In this document: piece after piece, positions 8,449 to 16,704 of the stretch
How the letters are laid out: each line of letters begins with the position of its first letter
How positions within the stretch are numbered: position 1 is the first letter of the stretch
Source: Claveliimonas sp034178805
GTDB lineage: Bacteria; Bacillota; Clostridia; Lachnospirales; Lachnospiraceae
Direction of reading: 5' to 3'
Length of the DNA stretch: 64,000 nt
NCBI RefSeq assembly: GCF_050314255.1
Contig: NZ_JBNPMZ010000007.1
Span: 67,231 to 131,230 of the forward strand
The notes under the pieces: generated by a model
Database searches by the model: none
Seen by the model: only the letters and a program-made list of their open reading frames with translations
What the model was told of the DNA's origin: nothing
Translations under genes and position numbers: made by a program

Positions 8449-10005
8449 CTACTGCTCCTTTGCCTTTGCCGCCATACCTTCTTTGACATCTCCGGATGTG
8501 TTTGAAATTACCTGATCTCCCTCCTCAAGACCATTCACAATCTCTATCTTGCTGCTGGATGCAGTTCCGGTCTCCACAGCCTGCTTTTCTACTATACCTT
8601 TGCGAATCACATAGACAAAATCTCCATCTGTTGAAGTATTGACTACTTCTGTCGGCAGACAAAGAACCTTCTTCTTCTCAGCTACTGTTATAGACACCTT
8701 TGCATTCACACCAATGCAGATATGTTCATCCGGATTTGAGAGTCGTACCTTTGCTCCGACAACCGGATTTCCCTTTGCATTAGGAAGCGCAATCTTATCA
8801 ATAGAATCAACAGTTCCCTGATAGGAATGTTTGCCTATTTTTATAGTTGCACTGCTTCCTGTGGACAAATTTTCAAAATCACCTGCCGGTACTTCCAATG
8901 CTATGTATACATCCTGATTGCTCACCAGTGTAAATAATTCCATTCCCTGAGCCGTATCACTTCCCTCTACAGCTTTCACATCTGCTATTACTCCATCAAA
9001 TTCTGCTTTCAGACCTTCTTTTCCTTTTTCCAGAAGCTCAGTTGTACTGAGCTTTGCAAGCTCGGCAAGATTCTCGGTAATCTGCATATTCTTAAGCTGT
9101 GCACCGGTAAGTCCGGATGGGACGGTATTTCCTGATGTACTCTCCAGTTCAGATAAAGATTGTTGAAGCGATGCCAGTTCCTGCTGGGCTGCCGTAAGCT
9201 GCTGTATAACTGCTGCTGCATCTGCACTTCCCAATTGACCAAGCTGCTGTTCCAGACTCCGGTACTCCTGCTCAAGCTGGCTGATCCGATTGGTAGCATC
9301 TGCCGCCGTCGTCTGAAGCTCCGCAATTCTCGCCGCTGCTTCAGGGTTCGACGGATCTAACGTCGTTAATTCTCGCTCTGCATTTTCTTTTACCGCCTTC
9401 TGCGCACTCTGCTCGTTTAAATTTGCCTCTATTTTTTGCTGTAAATCTGCTGTCTGCGATGCAATTTTAGCCGCCTCTGCACTCTCACTCTCTGCCTGCG
9501 CCTGAAGCTGACTGATCTCGGTCTGTTTCTCACTGATCTGACTGCGCAGCTTCTGAATGGATGCTGCTGTCTGAGCCTCTGCCTGTGCAGCACTCTGAGC
9601 AGTCCGGCTATTTTGTTCCAAAGCGTCCTGATTCGAATATTTCGCAGACAGAACATCCAGCTCTGACCTCTGATTATCCCTTTCCAGATTCGTTGTATCA
9701 AAAGTTACCAGTATATCTCCGGCTTTCACTGCTGTTCCCACTTTTGCATTGCATATCTTAACCGGAGCATTTACCGGAGAATAGAACACCTTTGTTTTAC
9801 CGCTTTCCACGGTGCCAGATGTATTATAGACAGATTTGATATCTTCGCGTTCTACTACTGCCACATCCATCTCCGTACTTTTTGCCTCCCCGCCGCCTAT
9901 CAGCTTTGAAAAGACAAAAAATACTAGAACCAATACACCTAATATAGGAAAAATAAACCATCCCGGCAATTTCTTTCGTTCCTTTTTCACTGCTTCTGAA
10001 TTCAT
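8449..10005 (-). CDS. HlyD/MacA-like periplasmic-adaptor-type subunit
   Basis: About 518 residues: a single N-terminal membrane anchor (FIFPILGVLVLVFFVFSKLI), a biotinyl-lipoyl-like segment (VKICNAKVGTAVKAGDILVTFD), a long Gln/Ala-rich coiled-coil hairpin (roughly 120-300), then beta-barrel and membrane-proximal domains. In a Gram-positive cell this MacA-type adaptor sits outside the membrane, bound to the MacB-like permease. Two starts are possible. The ATG at 10005 has AAGGGAG nine bases upstream. The ATG at 10041 overlaps the ATPase gene by 14 bp and also has a weaker AAGGA. Confidence 0.85.
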   Translation of the reverse strand: MNSEAVKKERKKLPGWFIFPILGVLVLVFFVFSKLIGGGEAKSTEMDVAVVEREDIKSVYNTSGTVESGKTKVFYSPVNAPVKICNAKVGTAVKAGDILVTFDTTNLERDNQRSELDVLSAKYSNQDALEQNSRTAQSAAQAEAQTAASIQKLRSQISEKQTEISQLQAQAESESAEAAKIASQTADLQQKIEANLNEQSAQKAVKENAERELTTLDPSNPEAAARIAELQTTAADATNRISQLEQEYRSLEQQLGQLGSADAAAVIQQLTAAQQELASLQQSLSELESTSGNTVPSGLTGAQLKNMQITENLAELAKLSTTELLEKGKEGLKAEFDGVIADVKAVEGSDTAQGMELFTLVSNQDVYIALEVPAGDFENLSTGSSATIKIGKHSYQGTVDSIDKIALPNAKGNPVVGAKVRLSNPDEHICIGVNAKVSITVAEKKKVLCLPTEVVNTSTDGDFVYVIRKGIVEKQAVETGTASSSKIEIVNGLEEGDQVISNTSGDVKEGMAAKAKEQ

Positions 10006-10027
10006 AAAATGATTCTCCCTTGTTATA

Positions 10028-10720
10028 TTATTCTTTTTCATTCCAGTAATCCTTCTCTATTTTCCCGTCCTTTATCTGTACAACTCTATCCGTCTGACTG
10101 GCAATATCCGGATCGTGAGTAATAATAATGACCGTTCTTCCAGCTTCATGTAATCCCTTCAATATCTGCAGAATCTCTTCTGTTGAATGAGAATCCAGAT
10201 TTCCTGTAGGTTCATCCGCAAGAATAATTGGTGGTTTTGCCGCTATTGCCCTGGCAACCGCTACCCTCTGCTGCTGACCGCCTGACATCTCCGATGGCTT
10301 GTGATGTATTCGTGGTTCCAATCCTACCATACGCAGCGCCTCTCTCGAAAGCTCCTGCCTGGTCTTCTTATCTATCCCTCTGTATATGAGGGGTAATTCC
10401 ACGTTTCCCAGCGCATCCAGATTGGCAATCAAATTAAATCCCTGAAAAATAAAGCCGATTTCCTGATTACGGATATCCGACAATTGATTGTCCGTCATGC
10501 TAAAAACATCTTTCCCATTCAGAAAATACTTTCCTGATGTAGGAATGTCCAGACATCCCAGCATATTCATAAGAGTTGATTTTCCCGAGCCCGAGTGTCC
10601 GATAATAGCTGTAAGCTCTCCTCTTTGAATCTCCATACTCACGTCATCCAGGGCTCTAACTTCATCATCACCCGGATTATAAATCTTATACATGTGTTCA
10701 ATTTTAATCAATGGTTCCAT
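10028..10720 (-). CDS. ABC transporter ATP-binding protein, LolD/MacB type
   Basis: A 230-residue ATPase with Walker A GHSGSGKST, Q-loop IFQGFN, signature MSGGQQQR, Walker B IILADEPTGNLD and H-loop ITHD. It is the first gene of a four-gene operon with an HlyD-like adaptor, a MacB-like permease and a small membrane protein. The set powers export of an unidentified substrate. Such systems in Firmicutes are often linked to antimicrobial peptide or drug efflux, but no two-component regulator or substrate gene is next to it. Confidence 0.92.
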   Translation of the reverse strand: MEPLIKIEHMYKIYNPGDDEVRALDDVSMEIQRGELTAIIGHSGSGKSTLMNMLGCLDIPTSGKYFLNGKDVFSMTDNQLSDIRNQEIGFIFQGFNLIANLDALGNVELPLIYRGIDKKTRQELSREALRMVGLEPRIHHKPSEMSGGQQQRVAVARAIAAKPPIILADEPTGNLDSHSTEEILQILKGLHEAGRTVIIITHDPDIASQTDRVVQIKDGKIEKDYWNEKE

Positions 10721-10747
10721 ATATACCCCTTTGTCATCTCTACTTTT

Positions 10748-10796
10748 TGTATTATTGGTTTAATACAATTATACGTTTTGTACATCACTTATGCAA
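10748..10796 (-). promoter_or_regulatory. Promoter and operator-like dyad of the ABC export operon
   Basis: Minus-strand TTGCAT (10791-10796) lies 17 bases from TATAAT (10768-10773). Immediately downstream of the -10, over the expected start site, lies the perfect dyad TGTATT-N8-AATACA (10748-10767), positioned as a repressor site. No regulator gene adjoins the operon. Confidence 0.55.
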
Positions 10797-10804
10797 GTAC
10801 TATT

Positions 10805-10839
10805 TAAAAAAAACGCACCCTGATTTCTCAGGATGCGTT
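10805..10839 (-). terminator. Terminator of the alpha ribosomal operon
   Basis: A 12-bp stem with one mismatch (10812-10823 with 10828-10839) is followed on the minus strand by seven T. It lies 34 bases after the rplQ stop codon and ends the whole ribosomal protein cluster. Confidence 0.85.
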
Positions 10840-10872
10840 AATCTTTAAATTATTTATCTTTTCATGCAGAGA

Positions 10873-11409
10873 CTATACAAGCTCGATCAGAACTTCCATA
10901 GCTGCATCACCTTTACGCTGACCAATCTTTACAATTCTTGTGTAACCACCGTTGCGGTCTGCATATTTTGGAGCGATTTCGTCGAATAACTTAGCAACCA
11001 AATCAACTTCCTTTGTATTTTTCTTCTTTCCTGCTGCTGCAGTCGGAACTTCTTTAACCGGGTAAAGAACTTTCAGCATCTCTCTTCTTGCATGCAGTCT
11101 GGATGGCATATCTTTCTTAATCTTCTTCTCTACTTCATCGTATACAGTAACTTTCTTACCATCTACAACTTCTTTTACTCTCTTGCCATCTTTATCTTTG
11201 CGTGCAACCTTTGCTGTAACAGTTACTTCTTCGAAATTATCTTTCTCTTTTACAGCCAGTGCAATGATGCCTTCAGCAATTTTGCGGATTTCTTTTGCTT
11301 TTGCTTCAGTTGTTCTAATTTTACCATTGTTTAACAGTGCTGTTACCTGGTTTCTTAATAATGCTTTTCTCTGGCTGGATGTTCTGCCGAGTTTTCTATA
11401 CTTTGCCAT
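10873..11409 (-). CDS. rplQ: 50S ribosomal protein L17
   Basis: A 178-residue L17, starting MAKYRKLGRTSSQRKALLRN and ending with the conserved IGQRKGDAAMEVLIEL. It is longer than the roughly 115-130 residues usual in many bacteria. A lysine-rich insertion with VARKDKDGKRVKEV lies near residues 65-130, as seen in several Clostridia. It is the last gene of the alpha operon, 200 bases after rpoA. Confidence 0.95.
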   Translation of the reverse strand: MAKYRKLGRTSSQRKALLRNQVTALLNNGKIRTTEAKAKEIRKIAEGIIALAVKEKDNFEEVTVTAKVARKDKDGKRVKEVVDGKKVTVYDEVEKKIKKDMPSRLHARREMLKVLYPVKEVPTAAAGKKKNTKEVDLVAKLFDEIAPKYADRNGGYTRIVKIGQRKGDAAMEVLIELV

Positions 11410-11609
11410 TTTTCTTTTCCTCCATTATTAACACTTGGTTATGCATCTTCGGGCTTACTAGCCAAATGCCGCTGCCATGCACTTTCGGGCTTACTGGACA
11501 ACGAACTCCTGGCACTAACCTCGGGCTTCGTTTACACTCGCCTTAGCTAAGATTAGTGGAAGCCGCTTGAACGTTAGTAGTTCAATCGGCATCGCGGACT
11601 TCGTCCGCT
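11410..11609 (-). other. Structured 200-base rpoA-rplQ spacer with internal direct repeats
   Basis: The spacer is unusually long for this operon. On the minus strand it holds a GCGGAC-GAA-GTCCGC hairpin starting two bases after the rpoA stop (11594-11608) and a second long hairpin (11562-11590, GCCG/CGGC plus TTGAAC/GTTCAA). Two near-identical 19-base repeats lie at 11442-11460 and 11478-11496 (16 of 19 identical, both with TTCGGGCTTACT). No open frame is convincing. Confidence 0.5.
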
Positions 11610-12569
11610 CTATTCCTCGCCCTGGCTTAATTCTAAGCCAAGTTCTTTTAATTTCGCTAACACTTCTTCCAGAGACTTACGTCCGAGGTTACGAACTTTC
11701 ATCATATCCTCCGGAGTTCTGTTTGTCAGCTCCTCTACTGTATTGATTCCTGCTCTCTTCAGACAGTTGTATGAACGAACAGAAAGCTCCAGTTCGTCAA
11801 TGCTCATCTCCAGCACTTTTTCTTTCTCGTCATCTTCTTTCTCGATCATAACTTCTGCTGCCTGTGCAACTTCAGACAGATCAATAAATAATTTAAGATG
11901 CTCGCTAAGTACTTTTGCCGCCAGACTTACTGCTTCATCCGGAACCAGCGTTCCGTTTGTCCAGACATCAAGTGTCAGCTTATCAAAGTCTGTGATTTGA
12001 CCAACACGTGTATTCTCTACAGTCAGATTTACACGCTCTACCGGAGTATAGATAGAATCAATCGGAATAACTGCGATTGGCAGTTCTTCATTCTTGTTCT
12101 TCTCTGAACTTACGTATCCTCTACCCTTTGTGATTGTAAGTTCCATATATAATTTACTGTCTGCCCCACCATTCAGTGTAGCAATAACAGTATCCGGATT
12201 CATAATCTCAATATCAGAATCCACCTGAATATCGGCACCTGTTACAACGCCTTCACCCTCGAAATCAATGTATGCTGTCTTTGGCTCATCTGTCTCAGAT
12301 GTATTCTTGATAGCTAATGATTTCAGGTTCATGATAATCTCTGTAACGTCTTCCTTTACACCTGGAATGGAGCTAAATTCATGCAGGACTCCATCAATCT
12401 TCACCTGACTGATTGCAGCACCAGGAAGTGAAGAAAGCATAATTCTTCTGAGAGAATTTCCAAGTGTTGTGCCATAACCTCTTTCAAGAGGCTCCACAAC
12501 GAATCTTCCATATTTCTTATCTTCTGAAATCTCGGTTATTTCAATATTTGGTTTATTAAAATCAAACAC
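11610..12569 (-). CDS. rpoA: DNA-directed RNA polymerase alpha subunit
   Basis: A 319-residue alpha subunit. The N-terminal dimerisation domain has GYGTTLGNSLRRIMLSSLPG. The C-terminal domain (about 245-315) binds UP elements and activators and carries LSVRSYNCLKRAGINTVEEL and RNLGRKSLEEV. It is in the standard position between rpsD and rplQ in the alpha operon. Confidence 0.97.
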   Translation of the reverse strand: MFDFNKPNIEITEISEDKKYGRFVVEPLERGYGTTLGNSLRRIMLSSLPGAAISQVKIDGVLHEFSSIPGVKEDVTEIIMNLKSLAIKNTSETDEPKTAYIDFEGEGVVTGADIQVDSDIEIMNPDTVIATLNGGADSKLYMELTITKGRGYVSSEKNKNEELPIAVIPIDSIYTPVERVNLTVENTRVGQITDFDKLTLDVWTNGTLVPDEAVSLAAKVLSEHLKLFIDLSEVAQAAEVMIEKEDDEKEKVLEMSIDELELSVRSYNCLKRAGINTVEELTNRTPEDMMKVRNLGRKSLEEVLAKLKELGLELSQGEE

Positions 12570-12685
12570 TATAAGGTCCCTCCTTGTGGGTTATTTACGT
12601 TTATCGAGGGTCAAATGCTCCAAATAAACCTAATCAGGCGTATCCCGCCGTGCATAAATGCAGCTGCGGGGCGCCCGAATGGATC

Positions 12686-13279
12686 TTATTTAGAATATAA
12701 TTCGACGATAAGCATCTCGTCTACCGGAACGTCGATTTCGTCACGTGTAGGAAGCTCTTTCACTGTTCCTTTTAAGTTTTCAGCGTCAACTTCAAGCCAT
12801 GCCGGAACCATACGTCCGCCAGTAACTTCTACGATATCTTTATATCTCTGGGAACCTTTGCATTTCTCTTTGATTTCAATCACATCACCAGCTTTGATTA
12901 AATAAGATGGGATATTAACCTGTTTTCCATTAACAAGTACATGCTTGTGATCTACAATCTGTCTTGCTTCACGGCGAGTTCTTGCAAGTCCCATACGGAA
13001 TACAACGTTGTCCAGTCTGGACTCCAGAAGAATCATAAGGTTTGGACCTGTCATACCCTGCATCTGCTGAGCTTTTGTGAAGTAGTTTCTGAAAGGTTTC
13101 TCTAATACACCATAGATAAATTTAGCTTTCTGTTTCTCACGTAACTGAAGACCATACTCACTCATTTTTCTGTTGGATCTCTTTAACTGTCTGTTAGACT
13201 TTTTATCAATTCCTAAATAGACTGGGTCCATTCCAAGTGAACGACATCTTTTAAGAACCGGAACTCTATTTACTGCCAT
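12686..13279 (-). CDS. rpsD: 30S ribosomal protein S4
   Basis: A 197-residue primary 16S-binding protein with the S4 RNA-binding domain (LESRLDNVVFRMGLARTRRE, then VDHKHVLVNGKQVNIPSY). The usual N-terminal zinc cysteines are absent: the start reads MAVNRVPVLKRCRSLGMDP, so this is a zinc-free form. S4 is the known feedback regulator of the alpha operon in several bacteria. A folded leader upstream of rpsM (14190-14400) may be its target here. Confidence 0.96.
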   Translation of the reverse strand: MAVNRVPVLKRCRSLGMDPVYLGIDKKSNRQLKRSNRKMSEYGLQLREKQKAKFIYGVLEKPFRNYFTKAQQMQGMTGPNLMILLESRLDNVVFRMGLARTRREARQIVDHKHVLVNGKQVNIPSYLIKAGDVIEIKEKCKGSQRYKDIVEVTGGRMVPAWLEVDAENLKGTVKELPTRDEIDVPVDEMLIVELYSK

Positions 13280-13352
13280 GTTCTTTTTCCTCCTAAATTT
13301 TTGACATTATGATATTGCATTAATCAACATACTTTCGCTAAGTGGTATGCGA

Positions 13353-13748
13353 CTACACTCTTCTGCGTTTCGGTGGACGGCATCCGTTGTGCGGTACCGG
13401 AGTAACATCTTTAATGCTTGTTACATCAATTCCACAAGCCTGAAGAGCACGGATTGCTGCTTCTCTTCCTGAACCAGGTCCTTTAACCATAACGTCTACG
13501 GATTTCAAACCATGTACTAATGCTGCTTTAGCTGCTGTCTCAGCTGCCATCTGTGCTGCATAAGGAGTAGATTTCCTTGAACCTCTGAATCCAAGACCAC
13601 CAGCACTTGCCCATGAAAGAGCATTTCCCTGTGCATCTGTTAATGTAACGATTGTATTATTAAAAGATGACTGGATGTGTGCTTGTCCGCGTTCAACGTT
13701 TTTCTTGACACGTTTCTTTGTCACTTTCTTTGTAACTTTCTTTGCCAT
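13353..13748 (-). CDS. rpsK: 30S ribosomal protein S11
   Basis: A 131-residue platform protein of the small subunit with AHIQSSFNNTIVTLTDAQGN and the C-terminal VTPVPHNGCRPPKRRRV. It lies in alpha-operon order between rpsM and rpsD. Confidence 0.97.
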   Translation of the reverse strand: MAKKVTKKVTKKRVKKNVERGQAHIQSSFNNTIVTLTDAQGNALSWASAGGLGFRGSRKSTPYAAQMAAETAAKAALVHGLKSVDVMVKGPGSGREAAIRALQACGIDVTSIKDVTPVPHNGCRPPKRRRV

Positions 13749-13797
13749 AATAAAACTAACCTACACTTTCCTTCATTATAATTGTCTTGTTACTTAA

Positions 13798-14166
13798 TTA
13801 TTTCTTTTTGTTTGCAACTGTTCTCTTAGGACCTTTTCTTGTTCTTGCATTGGTCTTTGTCTTCTGACCACGAACCGGAAGTCCTTTTCTGTGACGGATA
13901 CCTCTATAGCATCCAATCTCCTGCAATCTCTTAATGTTAAGTGCGATCTCTCTGCGAAGATCACCTTCAACTGTCTGAGTTTCATCGATTACTGCGCTGA
14001 TTTTCTTAACATCCTCATCTGTTAAGTCTCTGCAGCGAATATCAGGATCTACTCCTGCCTCTGCCAAAATACGGTTTGCGCTTGTTCTACCAATTCCGTA
14101 GATATAAGTTAATCCGATTTCAACACGTTTGTCTCTTGGTAAGTCTACACCTGCAATACGAGCCAT
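13798..14166 (-). CDS. rpsM: 30S ribosomal protein S13
   Basis: A 122-residue S13 starting MARIAGVDLPRDKRVEIGLT, with the basic tail TNARTRKGPKRTVANKKK that contacts tRNA. The ATG at 14166 is used, not one five codons upstream, because this matches the universal N-terminus and has GGAGG (on the minus strand) at the right spacing. Confidence 0.96.
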   Translation of the reverse strand: MARIAGVDLPRDKRVEIGLTYIYGIGRTSANRILAEAGVDPDIRCRDLTDEDVKKISAVIDETQTVEGDLRREIALNIKRLQEIGCYRGIRHRKGLPVRGQKTKTNARTRKGPKRTVANKKK

Positions 14167-14189
14167 GTGATTTTCCTCCATTTTCTGTT

Positions 14190-14397
14190 TTGTTATCGTC
14201 TTTAATAGGGGTTTGCATTTTGCATAACCCAGGCGCGTTCGGTATGCACGCCCTTTCCGGCCACCGCAAATTCTATATTATAGAAGAAACGGTAATGACG
14301 GGCCGGCATTAGAAGCAATATACGAAGGATTTTCACCGGCCAAAGGTGCTTCCTTGTATATTTTAAATAGTTCACACACTGCCTGGTGTGTCAACTA
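14190..14397 (-). ncRNA. Folded leader RNA upstream of rpsM, candidate S4-responsive element
   Basis: The 278-base gap between rpmJ and rpsM folds strongly. There is a 12-position hairpin with one G-G mismatch (14368-14397). A second hairpin (14318-14361) has ATATAC/GTATAT, AAGG/CCTT and an inner CACC/GGTG. A nested domain (14257-14306) has CCGGCC/GGCCGG, ACCG/CGGT and the perfect TTCTAT-AAT-ATAGAA. The position, directly before the rpsM-rpsK-rpsD genes, is where S4 autoregulatory leaders act. Assignment to a known leader family needs a covariance search. Confidence 0.6.
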
Positions 14398-14444
14398 TCA
14401 GCCGCCTAATTCATTTGCATAAACATCATCTAAGTGTTCAGTAC

Positions 14445-14558
14445 CTATCCCTGACGCTGTTTATGCTTTGGATTTTCGCAGATAATGCGAATGCTTCCTT
14501 TTCTTTTAATTACTTTGCATTTTTCGCAAATCGGTTTTACTGATGATCTAACCTTCAC
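14445..14558 (-). CDS. rpmJ: 50S ribosomal protein L36 (GTG start)
   Basis: A 37-residue L36 of the zinc-binding type: KVRSSVKPICEKCKVIKRKG, then a second Cys and a His in IICENPKHKQRQG. The start codon is GTG at 14558, preceded by GGAGGA (14565-14570 on the minus strand) at good spacing. It lies between infA and rpsM, as is normal in Firmicutes. Confidence 0.95.
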   Translation of the reverse strand: MKVRSSVKPICEKCKVIKRKGSIRIICENPKHKQRQG

Positions 14559-14672
14559 GTCAAATCCTCCTTTCGTCCACCTGCTGACTTCTGTACCATG
14601 CGCATCCCGTGCTGTTTTGATTCATCCCCTTATTTCAGGCAAATAAATAAATGCCCGGAAACGCGCTTATAT

Positions 14673-14702
14673 AGTATAGCACTCAAAGTCAAATAAAGTC
14701 AA
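14673..14702 (-). promoter_or_regulatory. Internal promoter before rpmJ
   Basis: Minus-strand TTGACT (14697-14702) and TATACT (14673-14678) are 18 bases apart, in the 160-base gap between infA and rpmJ. It would allow the rpmJ-rpsM-rpsK-rpsD-rpoA-rplQ part to be transcribed independently of the upstream spc genes. Confidence 0.65.
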
Positions 14703-14719
14703 TAGCTTTTTTACGATAT

Positions 14720-14938
14720 TTATTTATCTCTCCAAATAATTCTTCCTTTAGACAGATCATATGGTGAAAGTTCCAGTGTTACCTTATCTCCCGGTAAAAT
14801 TTTAATAAAGTTCATTCTCAGTTTTCCACTGATATGTGCAAGTACCTGGTGTCCATTTTCCAGTTCCACCTGAAACATTGCATTTGGTAATTTTTCTACT
14901 ACAGTTCCTTCAATTTCGATTACGTCAGCTTTTGACAT
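14720..14938 (-). CDS. infA: Translation initiation factor IF-1
   Basis: A 72-residue S1/OB-fold protein, MSKADVIEIEGTVVEKLPNA to YDLSKGRIIWRDK, the typical length and sequence of IF-1. It binds the 30S A site during initiation. It lies in the usual Firmicutes place after map and the KOW-domain gene. Confidence 0.97.
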   Translation of the reverse strand: MSKADVIEIEGTVVEKLPNAMFQVELENGHQVLAHISGKLRMNFIKILPGDKVTLELSPYDLSKGRIIWRDK

Positions 14939-14950
14939 AGATGATTCCTC

Positions 14951-15193
14951 CTACACTTTTTCGTATTCCTTTAGTATCCGTTTAATTCCCACATCATCAA
15001 GTCCAGTGATATCATGTTCCCGGTTTATAATCTGAACATGCTTTTTTTTCTTCTTTTTCAGATGCTCAAGCGTTCTAATTCTGCCGTCTGCTAAATATAC
15101 ATACGCATCCTTTACTTCTATTATGATATAAAACTTTCCGGCATCATGTCCGGCTTTGGAGATCACCGGTACCCCCGGTTTGAATTTTTCCAT
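14951..15193 (-). CDS. KOW-domain RNA-binding protein (L14e-like)
   Basis: An 80-residue basic protein with a KOW-like N-terminus (GVPVISKAGHDAGKFYIIIE) and a lysine run (KKKKKKH) near the middle. Such genes lie between map and infA in many Clostridia and are annotated as KOW-domain or L14e-like RNA-binding proteins. The exact role is not established. The location among ribosomal genes supports a ribosome or RNA function. Confidence 0.8.
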   Translation of the reverse strand: MEKFKPGVPVISKAGHDAGKFYIIIEVKDAYVYLADGRIRTLEHLKKKKKKHVQIINREHDITGLDDVGIKRILKEYEKV

Positions 15194-15222
15194 AATCCTT
15201 CCTCCTCTGTCCTTTCCGGTTC

Positions 15223-15996
15223 CTACTTTTCAAATGGTTCCGGACCACTCAGAGTCAAAAGCACCGGTTCACTCTCCGTTATTAACACCGTATTTTCATA
15301 GTGAGCTGACAGGGAATGGTCTCTGCTGACGACAGTCCAGTCATCATCCATCCAATCCACCTCATAACCTCCCATGTTAATCATAGGCTCAATAGCAAGT
15401 GTCATGCCTGCCTTAAGCTTTACTCCTTTACGGTTCATCACGTAATTCGGTATTTCCGGAGATTCATGCAGATTTGTTCCTATTCCATGTCCGCAAAGGT
15501 CACGGACTACTCCATATCCATATCCCTCCGCATATCTGCCGATTGCAGCTGAAATATCAAATAGATGATTGCCTTCTTTTGCATATTTTATACCTTCAAA
15601 GAAGCTTTCCCGCGTAACTTTTATTAATTTCTGCGCTTCTGCACTGATTTCACCAATTCCATACGTCCTGGCGGCATCAGAATGGTATCCTTTATAAATT
15701 ACTCCCGCGTCCAGACTGACAATGTCACCCTCCTGTAAAATACGATCCGCAGTCGGAATTCCGTGAACCACCTCATCATTCACTGACACGCAAATTGATG
15801 CCGGATATCCGTTGTAGTCCAGGAAAGAAGGAATACAGCCATAGCTTCGTATTAACTCCTCTCCCAGACGATCAATATCAAGGGTACTCATTCCCGGGCG
15901 TAAAGCCACAGCAAGTTCATTATGTACCTTCTCCAGAATTCTTCCGGCCTCTTTCATTAGTTCAATTTCTCTGGATGATTTGATTGTAATTGGCAT
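15223..15996 (-). CDS. map: Methionine aminopeptidase, type I
   Basis: A 257-residue enzyme that removes the initiator methionine from nascent proteins. The metal ligands are visible in VSLDAGVIYKGYHSDAART (two Asp), CGHGIGTNLHESPEIPNY (His), AIEPMI (Glu) and the C-terminal YENTVLITE (Glu). The ATG at 15996 is used because GGGAG precedes it and it follows adk by four bases. A longer frame to 16041 would overlap adk. Confidence 0.95.
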   Translation of the reverse strand: MPITIKSSREIELMKEAGRILEKVHNELAVALRPGMSTLDIDRLGEELIRSYGCIPSFLDYNGYPASICVSVNDEVVHGIPTADRILQEGDIVSLDAGVIYKGYHSDAARTYGIGEISAEAQKLIKVTRESFFEGIKYAKEGNHLFDISAAIGRYAEGYGYGVVRDLCGHGIGTNLHESPEIPNYVMNRKGVKLKAGMTLAIEPMINMGGYEVDWMDDDWTVVSRDHSLSAHYENTVLITESEPVLLTLSGPEPFEK

Positions 15997-16000
15997 AATA

Positions 16001-16645
16001 TTACGCTCCCAAAATCTCCACGATAGCCTGGAAAACATCATTGATATCTACGGTTCCATCAACCGTTTTCAAAATACCTTCATTAGTATAATAATCAATG
16101 AGTGGCTGTGTCTGCTCATGATACACATTCAGACGTTTCTGAACTGTCTCCGGCTTGTCGTCATCTCTTAAAATAAGCTCCCCGCCACAGGTATCACAGA
16201 TTCCGTCTTTTTTGGGTGCCGCATATTCAAGATGATATGTAGCTCCACATCCTACACATGCACGTCTTCCGCCCATACGCTTTACGATATTTTCATCCGG
16301 AACATTTACATCAATGGCATAATCAACCTTCTGTCCCAGGGTTTCCAGAGCTTTAGTGAGTGCTTCTGCCTGTGGAATTGTCCTCGGAAATCCATCCAGT
16401 ACATATCCATTTGCACAGTCATCCTGGTTTACACGATCTACAACCAGATCTACAACCAGTTCATCCGGAACCAAGAGTCCCTGATCCATATAAGTTTTGG
16501 CTTTTTTTCCAAGCTCCGTGCCATTTTTAATATTTGCACGGAAAATATCTCCTGTGGAGATGTGAGGAATCTCGTATTTTGCAGCGATTTTCTTTGCCTG
16601 GGTTCCTTTGCCTGCGCCTGGTGCGCCTAACATAATAATCTTCAT
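16001..16645 (-). CDS. adk: Adenylate kinase, zinc-lid type
   Basis: A 214-residue kinase (ATP + AMP to 2 ADP) with P-loop GAPGAGKGTQ, the AMP site around STGDIFRANIKNGTELG, and the LID zinc cysteines CVGCGATYHLEY and CDTCGGEL typical of Gram-positives. It follows secY in the spc operon. Confidence 0.97.
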   Translation of the reverse strand: MKIIMLGAPGAGKGTQAKKIAAKYEIPHISTGDIFRANIKNGTELGKKAKTYMDQGLLVPDELVVDLVVDRVNQDDCANGYVLDGFPRTIPQAEALTKALETLGQKVDYAIDVNVPDENIVKRMGGRRACVGCGATYHLEYAAPKKDGICDTCGGELILRDDDKPETVQKRLNVYHEQTQPLIDYYTNEGILKTVDGTVDINDVFQAIVEILGA

Positions 16646-16704
16646 ATGTTACTTCCTCCTTTATAGCATTTTAACCCGCGAAAAAAATTCCGCGAGTCAA
16701 AATA

